Assembly: GCA_050084985.1 (NCBI GenBank)
Contig: JBITNC010000001.1
Coordinates: 17,484,001-17,548,000 of the forward strand
Direction of reading: 5' to 3'
Origin: Nageia nagi
Taxonomy: Eukaryota; Pinophyta
Length of the DNA stretch: 64,000 bases
The notes under the pieces are model-generated. The model was given only the letters and a program-made list of their open reading frames with translations. It did no database searches and was not told where the DNA came from. The first letter of the stretch is position 1; each line of letters begins with the position of its first letter. This document shows, piece after piece, positions 13,755 through 25,080 of this stretch. A program made the position numbers and the translations under genes.

Positions 13755-14008
13755 CTTGACATGATAGTCAATATGGTATTTTATGGTTTGTCCTACATTT
13801 ATGCTACAATATTGTTGAAGAACTTAAACTTTCAAATCAACATGTTTGTAAATAGATAAGAACTTATGTATATGGATTATGCTTTGCCTTGTAAATCTTG
13901 ATTTAGCAGTTTGGTCAAGTAGGCATTTTTTGTGGTTTAAAAATCTTGACTTGATAATATAGTCAAGTTGTTATGCCTTATAAATCTTGACTTAGTGATT
14001 TAGTTAAG
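13755..14008 (+). repeat. Array of small hairpins, CTTGAC...GTCAAG
   Basis: Four related units start at 13755, 13897, 13945 and 13986. Each has CTTGAC (or CTTGAT) and, 11 to 17 bases on, GTCAAG or a variant, so each transcript copy could form a short stem. The best is 13945-13967. They are separated by a shared GGCATTTTNTGGTTTA-like word. Confidence 0.65.
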
Positions 14009-15223
14009 TTAGTATTTGATGGTTTGTGACATGGTTAAGATAACATGATCACATAAGTATTTTATTGGTGATGTTATCATCAAGGGGAAGAAATAAGTTA
14101 TAAAAATATTATGATGTGATGACACCCTCATATACCAAAAGATAAATACAAAATAATGATCTAAAATAATCAAACATAAAAATCAAAAATGAATTTTTTT
14201 TATGATGTTTGATGATATTTATATATCTTGTTTGAAAATGCTTTCATATCATTTAGTTGATTATGCATTTGATGATGTTGTGAACATTATTTATTGTTGA
14301 TATCATGTTATGGATGATACTTTTTATTTCATTTGCACATGTGATATTTAGTTGATGATATATGTCATATTTGATGTTGTGCATATGTGATGAATTGGTA
14401 TATTTGTGAACCATTTGATCAGTTATGGATAATATTTATCTTATATATGATGCATCTAATTGATCTTGCTTATGAACTACTTGTAACTTGCAGGTTTCTT
14501 CTTGAGAATGCAAGTTACTTTGGGTATGCAGACTCATGGAGGCTTATCATATAAACATGTTATTAAATGACTACTCTTGTACATTGAAATAATTTATGGT
14601 TAATGATTGTATTGTAAAACTATTTGTTAAAATGGTTAATTAATTGATTCATTGTAGAACCATCTATATTCTATTACTTCTCAAAAGTTCTCATCTTTGA
14701 TTGTATTCTTATGGAGGAGAACTCTCTTACTCTTTCTCTTTATTTTTTTACTCTCTACCCCAATATTGCATTGAAGGGGAGTGTTGAGAATTATAATGCA
14801 TTATTGTATAATATCTTCCTTTAATGTGAACCCACAATGTAAATCTACTTAATACTTAAAGTATCTCTAGATACCTTAAAGCATTAAGGGAATAAATATG
14901 GAAAAAGTTTTAACCTTGCTCTTGGATAAAAGGGTGGTTAAAGATTGGGTTTTATCTTATAAATAGAGAGCTACCCCCCTCTCATTATATTTGTATAAGT
15001 ATGAAGATGTTAGTCTTACAGAGTTATAGTAATTCTCATGTAGGAGCTTTGTAAAAGAATTCTTGAGAACTAATAGAAGAGATGGTTCAAAGTGACTGTA
15101 CTCCTAAGAGTTGGAGTAACCACTATACATTGTATATTCTCATTTGTGTGAATACTTTATTCTTAGTTAGATTTTTTGGAGAAGTTAAGAGATCTTATTT
15201 TATAGAATCTTTCAATTCCGTCA

Positions 15224-15458
15224 CTTTTCTAGGTTGTAGAAGAAGGAAGAATGTGAGTTGTTATAAGAGAGTGCTATTTGAGAATAAGATCTTATATTAG
15301 AGGATATATTCCCTTGGTTGGAGGAACCACTTTATACTAGTATCATCTTGTGTGAATGCTACTTTGAGTTTATATTCTAAATGCTTAAAGAATTTGAGAG
15401 AGCTTTCCTATGAGCTTTGGGCAATTAGGGATTTAGTCATTTAGGTTTATTTCCCTCA
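15224..15458 (+). mobile_element. Copia 3' LTR, right part (split by insertion)
   Basis: Continues the LTR that stops at 10036. Words such as GGTTGGAGGAACCACTTTATA and ATCTTGTGTGAATG match the right half of the LTR at 50225. It ends TTTCCCTCA at 15458. The two parts together give about 504 bp, close to the 488-489 bp of the related element. No primer site follows, which agrees with a 3' LTR. Confidence 0.75.
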
Positions 15459-16389
15459 ATTAATGATTAACTACATATTTTTATTTCAAGAATATGAATT
15501 TGATGACAAGGGTATCAATTCACATAAATTCCTTTTTTTATAGTGAGTGATGCCTCCCGATCCCTAGCGACATCGCTTAAACATAGCACATTAGCAGATA
15601 TAAAAAAACTATGAGAATATTTCATGTATTAAATGTGCATCAAAAAAGGATATTAAATTTAATTTTTCATTTAATCGATGTACATGAAGATAAAAGCATT
15701 CAATTTCAAGTATATAAATAATCAATAACTCATTACATTTTTACCATTTAATTTTGTATCTTGGAGCCCTAGGTCTTGAGTTTTTAAGTGAGTTTTCTAG
15801 CTAAGAGTGATAAGTGAAGGATCTATAGCAGTTTAGAAGTAAGTACTATCATCATATCACAATAAATTACTTCAAAGGAGGGCCATATGGTGTTGGTTAT
15901 TCATTCTTTCACCAAAGGGCACCAAGTACCAAAACGTTTCTCATTTCTTCCTATTGTGCACAAGATTAAATATATTTGATGGATTACTTTTTCAATTTTG
16001 CCTAGTTTCATATGAATTCAGTGAATTATCATAATTTTAGATAATAAAACATACAAAACATTTTATTCTACATGGAAAAGAAATATCACTATTTTTACCA
16101 TAAACCTAGCCTAAAATAGCTGAATTTTTGACTTTTTTGAAAAAATATGGTGCAATTTTAGGTGGCACTATTGGGTTTTTGGCATCACCACTAGAATAAT
16201 AGTGACCATGAAAACCTTAACTTATAGAAATTATTCTAATTTACATACCTATTGTAATTGAAATTTTTGTAAAATAGTCCTAAATTTTTAATATATAACA
16301 AAAATATGCATTTTTTAATGAAACATAACTTTCAGTTTGAGTTTATTTCTTACTTACCTAGATACTTACCTCTTTTTTTTCTTCATGTA
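15459..16389. other. Intergenic, nothing recognised
   Basis: AT-rich with no convincing frame or repeat. Confidence 0.4.
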
Positions 16390-16933
16390 TGCAAGATCAA
16401 GCTTATGTGATGAAGTGTGAGTCATGGAGCCTTGATATGGGTATTGTTTATGATTTTGTATTTACATGGGAGGAGAGAATGTTTAGAGGTTGCAGGATTG
16501 AGTCGAATGAGGCACACCCTTTGAATCTTGTGTAAAAAGCATTTCCTTATTTCCCTTATGGAGTGTTGGTGTGATGACACCAACACATTTCACCTTTGTA
16601 TAGATGAGATTACCATTACTCTCATAGAATTTCATTGCATACTTTAGGTACCCATGAAGGGTACAATTATTGATAGGGTTTTACTCTCCATGGAGAAAAT
16701 AAAGGATTATTGTTATTTGCTTACAAATTTTCATCACTATTAGCAGAAAAAGAAGGGTTCCCTCCTTCACAACACATTGTACATACCTCAAAGGATATTG
16801 ATAGTTCCCATTGGTTCATATTATATATCATAGTTTTTATCTACATTATCTTATATAACAATAAAAAACATGAATATTTTCACATAGATCTCATTCTAGT
16901 TGTGAAGGGGATATACATTCGAGGAGAGAGATA
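16390..16933 (+). pseudogene. Decayed gene relic, 5' part (possibly plant-mobile-domain type)
   Basis: Broken frames give words such as FVFTWEERMFRGCRIESNEA, DEITITLIEFHCIL and VPMKGTIIDRVLLSMEK. DEITITL...L..P..G recalls the opening of the plant mobile (aminotransferase-like) domain, but the match is weak. Stops and frameshifts are frequent. The relic is cut at 16933 by a Copia insertion and resumes at 19372. Confidence 0.35.
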
Positions 16934-19366
16934 TGTTAGTTTTTTAGAGCCTAAATATCGCTAAGTTTATTTTTTATTTTTTATATCAATAACCACCTCC
17001 AGCAAACCAATTATTTTTTTTCTAATTTTAGTGTGTTGCATGGATAGAATTAAATGGTTGCCCAAGCCATATTGTAACCTTATTGCTATAAGTAAGAGAG
17101 GCGATTCTATTGTTTGTATGCTTCAGATTTATTGTTTAAGGTGCAAGATTGAGTTTGAGAGAGGATTGTTGATGAGAAGAAGAGCAAGGAGAGACTAGTG
17201 TGTGAGGGTTCACAACTCTATTTCATAAAGGATTGATTGTAACATTGTTGCAAGGGAGATCCCTTTAAGGAATAATAGGAGGACTATATATGGAGTAGCC
17301 TATATTTTGGGTGAACCATTTCACATGTTTTTTTAATCTTTGATTTATTATTGTGTGTTGTTTCTTTCATATTTTCTATTTCATTGTTATTTTCAATCTC
17401 TACTATATATTTCTCCAAGAAGATTAATTTTTATTTAATCGATAAATCCCAATAATTTATATCAGAGCTAACTATTGGATGCACTAAAAAAAATAAGATA
17501 GTTTTCAATTTGAGTGGAACCAATGGAAGATATATCAAAATTCAAAGTGCAAAAATTTGATGGAAAGAATTACCAATTTTGGTGAATGCAAATTGAATAC
17601 TTGTTGTTGATGAAGGATTTCTATATATCTCTAAAGGGAGTAATGAAGAAACCTTCTTCTATGATGGACGAGGAGTGGATTCTTCTTGATAGGAATGCAT
17701 TGGTTGTTATCTAGTTTATTCTCACTTATTTTATGGCATTCAATATCTCTGATGAAAAGACTACAAAGGATCTTATGGATGCACTAAAAAAACTCTATGA
17801 AAATCCCTCAACATCAAACAAGGTATTCATAGTAAAACAACTTTATAATTTGCGTATTCCAAAAGGTGGATCTATAGCTAATCATTTAAATGAGTTCAAT
17901 ATGATTGTTAGTGAGTTATCCTCTTTTCAATTTAAAATAGAAAAAGATATGAAGACCATTCTATTCTTGTGTTCATTACTTGATAGCTGGGAGAGCTTGG
18001 TAATTACTATTAGTATTATTTTTGGTGTTCTTTATTTTTATGATCTGATGAGTGCAATCCTTGGCAATGACATGCAAATGAAGAGCACAAGAGAGTCATC
18101 ATATGGTGTAGAAATGATTTCTAAAGGACAACAAGGGGAAATAATAGTGTGTTCGGGGAACCGTGAAGAGAAAAGTAGATCCAAATCCAAGCAAAGATTA
18201 GAATGCTAGTATTGTCATAAGAAGGGGAACCTAAAGAAGGATTGTTGGGATTAAAAATTATAGGAAGAGAAAGAAAATATAGTCAAGGAAGAGGCATTGA
18301 TTCTTTCATCTACAAGGGATTATTAAGCAGTAGAAGCAGGGAGACATGTCCAAGAATATGGACATGGCTCAGGATTTACTATATGGTTTCATGATGGAAT
18401 ACATAATATAATCATAGATTTAGATCATTGTGACCCTAAGTCCCTAAGTTGGAAGGTAATTCCACACTTGAGGAGTGTGGATCCAAAGCTAGTGGAAAAG
18501 CCATATTTTGTGTGCATGTTATGGGTCATCCATAGTATGTATATCTTGCCATGGTGGTGATGCTTGATTCACCATGATATAGTAGTTTTGAGGATGTTAT
18601 TATTATCATTAATGTGTGGTAGGTAGATTGTGTGTTGCTTATTGATCACAGGATAAAAGTGCATGGATGAAACTAGTTCAATGTGATGGTTTAGAGCATG
18701 GATACAATAATCTGGAGGAAGTGACATTCCTTATTTGGTTGAAGAGTTATCTTCAACAGATGTAATAATAGTAGAGTTGTTGTGCTTTTAGTCCTAAGTT
18801 GCAAGGTTGTTGTTGCAATTTCAATCTCTAAGTGGGAAATTGTTAGTTTTTTGGAGCCTAAAAATTATTTAAGTTTATTTTTTATTTTTTCTATCAATAA
18901 CCACCTATAGAAAATCGATTATTTTTTCTAATTTTAGTGTGTTGCATAGATAGAATTGCATGGCTACCTAATCCATATTGTAACCTTCTTGTTATAAGTA
19001 AGAGAGGGGATTATATTGTTTGTATACTCCAAATTTATTGTGTAAGGTGCAAGATTGAGTTTGAGAGAGGATTGTTGATGAGAAAAACAGAAATGAGAGA
19101 CTAGTGTGTGAGGGTTACAGACTCTATTTTAGAGAGGATTGATTGTAACATTGTTGCAAGGGAGATCCCTTTAAGGAATAATAGAAGGAGGATTATTTTA
19201 TGGAGTAGCCCATATTTTGGGTGAACCGCTACACATGTTGTGTTTGTATATGATTTATTGTTATGTGTGTTGTTTCTTTGATATTATCTATTCTATTGCT
19301 ATTTTCAATCTTGGATATATATTGCTCCAAGAAGATTAATTTTTATTTAATCAGCAAATCCCAACA
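16934..19366 (+). mobile_element. Short Copia element: LTR-gag-LTR, pol deleted
   Basis: LTRs are 521 bp (16934-17454) and 526 bp (18841-19366), both starting TGTTAGTTTTTT and ending in CCAATA or CCAACA. A primer site related to TGGTATCAGAGC is at 17457-17468 and a purine-rich run (AAGTGGGAAA) precedes the 3' LTR. The 5-bp target duplication is perfect: AGATA at 16929-16933 and 19367-19371. Only gag and a short tail lie between the LTRs. No protease, integrase, reverse transcriptase or RNase H is present, so it could only move with proteins from another element. Confidence 0.92.
17523..18260 (+). pseudogene. Copia gag (UBN2-type), broken
   Basis: Starts ATG at 17523 (MEDISKFKVQKFDGKNYQFW). 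The frame is then stopped by TGA where Copia gag proteins usually have a second Trp-containing word, and again by TAG near 17714. It is open from 17733 to 18209 (158 codons). The open part has the gag core: [41 protein letters not shown], then a low-complexity basic stretch. A zinc knuckle follows, C-x2-C-x4-(H replaced by N)-x4-C, with a stop inside it. Gag would form the particle that packages the RNA. Three stops and the altered knuckle make it inactive. Confidence 0.8.
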
Positions 19367-19371
19367 AGATA

Positions 19372-20490
19372 CGCATGAGCACTATGCATACTTAATGGCA
19401 CATTCTTTTATTCTTCAACTTTAGGCTTATGACCATATCAGTGTTTCTTGTACATGTATACCCATAGTTACACATTCAAATCTACCACATTGGCTTAAGT
19501 GGCATATTACATAGTGTATTAGGATGTCTTGGGGTGTAGAGTAGTGTCGGTGACTACTTGACCTACTAGATAAGGAGCATATCACTTGGGAACCCTATTT
19601 TGACTTACTAATATGGGATAAGTCAAATGACTAGTTATCATGGAGTATGACTCCATGCCATATTCAAAGGTACACTTGGATTACAGATTTTTACGATACA
19701 AACTAGATTTTTAGATAATTTAGCATTACATAGGATATACATATTCCTCGAGTATTGTCCATCATCATTAAATACTATATATATCAATATGTACCAATAA
19801 GGAACCTTTTTATGCCATATTGGAGCCCAAAGTGGGAGGAGCCAAAGGATCATACCTCATAGTGTCGACTCCTTACCACCAACACACTATATAGTACCAG
19901 TTATGGTGGCCAACTCTTTTACCTATCACTCTTGGACTTGATGATGAGGATGAGGAGGGTGAGGATGAGGAGAAAGAGGAGGATCCTATAGAAATCAGGG
20001 CTTCACCATCACCTATCAAGATCATCAATCTTGCTATGTCATTCACATCGCATGTTGTGCCATCTCCACCTGCATCCATCATAGGCATAATTAATGCAAA
20101 CCTTTCTTAGTTACATAAAATAAAGATCATAATTGAAATATACACAATGATACTAATATATACATTTTTATTGAAAATAGGTATGCATACATAGATATAG
20201 GCTCTCTAAGCCAAGATCTCATTGTTATAGGAGCATATAGTTGCTCATGAATAGGAGATTGAGATCCTTCAAGCCCATATTAGTGCACAAGATGAGCAGA
20301 TAGAGGCCTTACATGCCTTACCACATGTCTCTCAACATCAACAGCTTAATAATCTCCAAGACTTGGTAGTGACAATGGATACTCAAATCCTTCAGTTTTA
20401 ACAGCCCTTGGCAACATCTATATCCAGGAGTAGATTTAGGTCTAGTTCCCATAGTATCTTAGTTGATCAATGTTCCCACCATGGAGTGAA
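19372..20490 (+). pseudogene. Decayed gene relic, 3' part (acidic tract and coiled coil)
   Basis: Continues the relic cut at 16933. Broken frames show an acidic tract (LDDEDEEGEDEEKEEDP, about 19930-19985). A heptad-like stretch follows near 20235-20400 (EIEILQAHISAQDEQIEALH), likely once a coiled coil. Many stops. I cannot name the parent gene. Confidence 0.35.
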
Positions 20491-21479
20491 CTAAGTATGA
20501 TATTTTTCCATATATATACCTATTCACTATTTTTTTGTTACTATGGTTTATGATGCATGCATATATTTCTTATCATTTAAGAATTTTTCCATCATTAACA
20601 TATATTGAAAGAAAAATAATTTGTTATAAAAAATTAACTTATTAATCTAAAACCTACTTACGACATGACTTTTTACCTACATTATCAAAATGACCTATAT
20701 AAAAATTATTGATAACCTAATACATATTCACCAATAAATCATAAAAGATATCTACTAAAAATCTTATGAAAACTTAAAATTAACAATAAACTATTTACAA
20801 ATATGATTGTGATCATGAAAGACAAGTTAAGTAATCAAATTTAGGGTTATCATAAAAAACATAAAACCTAGCATCGTCACCCCATTTTCAGCGATGCTAC
20901 CAAAAAATTCAAACAAACAATCATACCAAGTAAATCACAAAGTTATGAAAATACATCAAATGAAGAAAAACATTTCATAGAATTAAAATCAAGCCAAATT
21001 TTATAAAAAGGTAGTGTTTTAATCTATAACTAGAATGTAATAAGAGCATGAATTTTTCCTTCATATCTAGCTAATACATACATGTACAAAGGGGTAAATA
21101 CTTTTAAAAATCCCTCAAAATGCCCCCCACACAAAAATAATAAAGAAACAATATTCATTAATGGAGCGGCGTTGTTGGGGCCAAGCAACGACACCCCAAA
21201 ATCAACACATAATTATTCAAAATTTAAATATTAATTATTTTTATTTTACAAAAAATAAGCACAAAATGAGAAGATACAAATAAAAATTCTACAAAATATC
21301 CCAAGTACCATCACTCTCAAGGATCATACATGGTATCAATGGTTATTGTCCTAGTGGTGCTTGTTGTTGCAATTAAGGTTACAAAATATTTATTGCATTA
21401 GTTTGAAGTTGTTTCCCATCATCATCAAGCATTGACTTCTTGAATTATGGAAGGGATTGTTGAAAATCCTCAATCTTTG

Positions 21480-23133
21480 GTTTTGTGGATGCACCGATCC
21501 ATCTTGTACCACCTTTACTCTATGCTGCTATAAAATTGTATCTAAAACTTCATGATCAGATTTAAACTTACCTTCATCATGTAAATCTTTTATTAAATTT
21601 TTCAAATTGCAACAGGTTTTTGTGATGTGTCTTGCTCTTTTATGAAACTTACAAAAAAGGTAAGATTGATATCCATGAGGTTTAATCCTAGGGGGATATT
21701 TTAATAGTGGGTAGTGAATCAAATTTTTATCAATCAAGGCATAAAGTATATCATTAATATCCTCATACAATTCCATGTATTTCCTTGGTGATCTGTTAGT
21801 TTCCATTACTTCAATGTGGTCATGACTAACCTTGGCTATCATGTTAACTTCTAACTATTTCAATTTTGAGTGACTTTAGATTGCTTAGGAAAAATAGGTT
21901 TAAGAACTACTTTTCGTTTCATGTGATTTAGAGGCTCATCAAAAGATTTTTAGCAGGATTCTTTGTTAAGCATTTCATTTATTAAATATTCATAAGGTAA
22001 GTCCTAAAAATCTAAATAATCATTTCTACATGATAAAAGCAAAGCTAGAAACAAAACATGTTTCTTTTCTTTATTATGTACTTGAAATAAATTAGCCACT
22101 TTTGTCTATTCAACTACGAAATCACTAATACATTGACCTTCCTTTTGTTTTAATTTATACATGTCCAAAGGGGATGATTCTTGTGGTATATACAAATGAT
22201 ATCTTTCAAGAAATACTTTACTTAAATCATCAAGACCTTGAATACTTTCATTAGGAAAATTTGTAAACCATAAAAATATATCAGAATGCAAACTAAATGG
22301 AAATATTTTAGCCAATAGATGATCATTATTTTAAAATGAACATGCTTATAAATGATATCTTCTTAAATGCTCCCTAAGATCTGAATAACCATCAAACATT
22401 ATAAAATTTACTTGTTTATCATACCCCTTTTGATGAATATGTTAGTAAAAGGGGTGTTCATTTCCTCTTGAAATCATGAGTGCAAATTTGTTAATGCAAG
22501 CCATTATGGAGTCTTTTGGTTCTTTAACGGAGTAATATTATTAACTGCATCATCAAGATGAATTTCTTATCTGGAAAATCTATATGTATCCTTGTTCTTA
22601 TCCTAATGAATGCCTTGAAATAATCTAAATCAATGAATTTTCTTCTATTTTAATCTTCTAATCAAATCATTCATTATTTCCATTTTGCTCACGATTTGAA
22701 GCAGCTTTGAAATCAATATCATGTTTGAGAAATTTTAACTCTTTTTTTAATATCTCATATTACTCATCAAACTATCATGGTCTTTATCACATACCAAACC
22801 TAACTATGGCCTCCACTTTTGCATTCCATATGTTGTGTAGTTTTGTTGGTTGAGTTACTCAAGTATCAATGATATCAACTAACTCTTCTTCATCAATATT
22901 ATCTTCCTAATTTCCTCATAATTAGGTAATTACTCTTGAAGCACATGATATTCCTCTTCTTCATGTGATCATGATTTTTATGGATTTTGGTTCAAAAATA
23001 AGGTCTATAATGGGGCAACATCATAGGGTTGATCAATATCATCGAGATTTGGCTCATCAGGAATAGATTGTTTTGGAATTTCAATATTAGGTATTTCATT
23101 TTGCAAGGGAATTTGGAAATTTAAGTAACTCAT
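21480..23133 (-). pseudogene. Ty3/Gypsy gag relic
   Basis: Minus strand, beginning near 23133 (MSYLNFQIPLQNEIPNIEIP) and full of stops. The best block (22315-22106) reads MAKIFPFSLHSDIFLWFTNF then SIQGLDDLSKVFLERYH and KLKQKEGQCISDFV. This is the classic Gypsy gag core (L.PFSL.G.A..W, W..L...FL.RF, L.QK..E...DF). A second block (21842-21528) carries CKFHKRARHITKTC, a CxxH..H..C knuckle-like motif, then LIKDLHDEGK. No protease or polymerase follows on the left, so only the gag end is preserved. Confidence 0.75.
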
Positions 23134-24454
23134 TATGGGGAATAAAAATACTTATATGTTTGGTGACAAGGGGTTATAATCATATCATTTTGAGTTTTTC
23201 GCATCATTTATTTTTGTTTGACATATTCAAGATTAGTTTCCAGGGAATATCCTAATAAATGCTTTATCTTAATTAATATTTTGTGTAAACATTACACACA
23301 ATGGGTAAGCATTCTTTATCAGCCAATAATTCCCTACCATATAGACTTGATAAAATTCTAATAAGGACCTTTATGTCTTAATGGTAGAGTTCTTCATTCT
23401 CTTAAATGTTATTATCTTCTCTCAAATCATTCTTATCTATTGAATGACAACAATCCTTTGGAGCACTATCATATTCATCATGATGATACAACTTTTTCAC
23501 TCGTTCACTTTGTCATCTATGTGCATTAGCATAATTCATTCTTGCTCTTATATTTTTTGGTTTAACAAACATGATACTGAGGGAGCACTTGATTAGAAAT
23601 AACAAGTGTATCCATATCTAAAATACTCAAAATACAATATTACTTCTATTAAAAAACCTTAGAGTTTTTAGCACAACTAATGAAGGATAAAGCAATGTGT
23701 TGAAGAGAGTCAAGTTCACCAATTTTTATAACCAAAATAATAATTTATTATGGCTATTTATGATATTCACTTTAACTAAATAATGATGAAATAGTAGTAA
23801 AATAGCAATAACATGAAAGATATGAATGATCAAAGTTAAACTAATTAACCTCAGCCTATCAAACTTGGGTTAATGAAGATACAAATATGTACTTTACTTA
23901 TCACAATGATTGAAGATGATATTTGACTTAAATGGAATTGACAACAAGATTCTCCATGAAATGAAGCCACTGATCCATCCTCAACCCAATGTCATTGCTA
24001 GGAACCTAGCTTTGCCACCTAGCTATCTTTCCAAAAGGACTCAATTTTTGCTCAATTTCATTAACACATATTCAAAGCTCAAAATATTATGCATGATTGG
24101 TTTGAAATATCATAGGATTGCTAAACTCAAAGTATAACAAAATCCAAATATAATAGATGGCATTAAGAGACACTGGTTAATAGGACCAAAGTATGTTGCC
24201 ACCTATCAAGTATTTTAGATCATGTCATGATTTCTCATGAACAACCCTTACACATTTATAGATAGCAATTCTAGTGCTAAGGCTCTTCCTTGGTCTTATG
24301 GTGTACACGGGTTGACCTGTTATCACAAAACATAAACGTAGTTGAGTGTGCATAGTAAAAGCTCATTAAATCACTTAATTAATTAAATAAATATAACTAA
24401 CTAAAAGGTCTATTTTAATTAAATTAAAATTTATTTTTAGGTGTTAAAAATTGG
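23134..24454. other. Intergenic, nothing firm
   Basis: May include the leader of the Gypsy relic to the left. A 75-codon frame at 23910-24137 (+) has no recognisable motif. Confidence 0.35.
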
Positions 24455-24790
24455 GTTAGAATCCTATATGAAAGGAAGAGAACCTTAGGGTATGCTTTAT
24501 TTTTTGGTGAATCCCTCATTTCATCGAGCAATAGGAATCAACAAGTAATTTATATTTCCACTACAAAAGCAAAATATAAAGCTTCCTCCTTTGCTTGCAT
24601 ACAAGACATTTGGATAGCTCAATTGTTTGAGGATTTTGGTAGGGAAAACTTTCCCAACCCGTTCCCATCCATTATGAAAATACCAAAACCATTGCAATGA
24701 CCAAGAATCTAGTGTTTCATAGCGGGAGAAAACACATAGATATTTGATACCATTTTATAAGAGACCTCCATCTTCAAGATAAAACATGTT
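24455..24790 (+). pseudogene. Copia pol scrap: end of RNase H
   Basis: Broken translation shows GREPLGYALFFGESLI and, in frame, STTKAKYKASSFACIQDIWI. These match the Copia RNase H words LSS-TEAEY-A-...WL. A decayed relative of NPVFH-RTKHID-H follows. There are several stops and no upstream pol. Confidence 0.75.
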
Positions 24791-24841
24791 TCAAGCTTTT
24801 TGATATCTTTTCTCACTCATCAGATATATTTTGTTTCTTTT

Positions 24842-24879
24842 TCATATCATGTTGTGCTTGTCATATCGTGTTGTGCTTG
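24842..24879 (+). repeat. 19-bp tandem repeat, two copies
   Basis: TCATATCATGTTGTGCTTG followed directly by the same sequence with one change, then a decaying third unit. The surrounding 24830-25060 is rich in CATATCAT words. Confidence 0.8.
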
Positions 24880-25080
24880 CCATGTCATATCATTCTTATC
24901 ATTTCATGCCATATCATACCCTACAAAGCCTTATCACATCGTTTTCATACTTTTTTTATTGTTATTGCTCTAGTCCAATAACATTCAATGCTTTTATTAC
25001 CTCACTACATTGTTCTCTATTTTCTTCTCACATAATCACTCATGTCACCTAGCATGCAATGCTTTATTGTCTTATCGATC

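Larger units (their letters stand above)
10037..15223 (+). mobile_element. Non-autonomous LTR element (LARD-like), complete
   Basis: Direct LTRs of 471 bp (10037-10507) and 442 bp (14782-15223) both begin TGTTGA and end TCA. The shorter copy lacks about 28 bp. A degenerate initiator-Met primer site, TGGTATTAGAGC, is at 10510-10521. A polypurine tract (GAAGGGGAG) precedes 14782. The flanking 5-mers are CTTGT (10032-10036) and CTTTT (15224-15228), a one-mismatch target duplication. The 4.27-kb interior has no coding frame. It holds tandem repeats and small hairpins (see separate entries). Its last 400 bp are related to the same region of the coding Copia element at 50225-58925, so that family, or a relative, could have supplied its proteins. 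Confidence 0.88.

Noticed and set aside
15082-15300. 72-codon frame
   Set aside because: It spans the junction between two different LTRs and has no recognisable motif.
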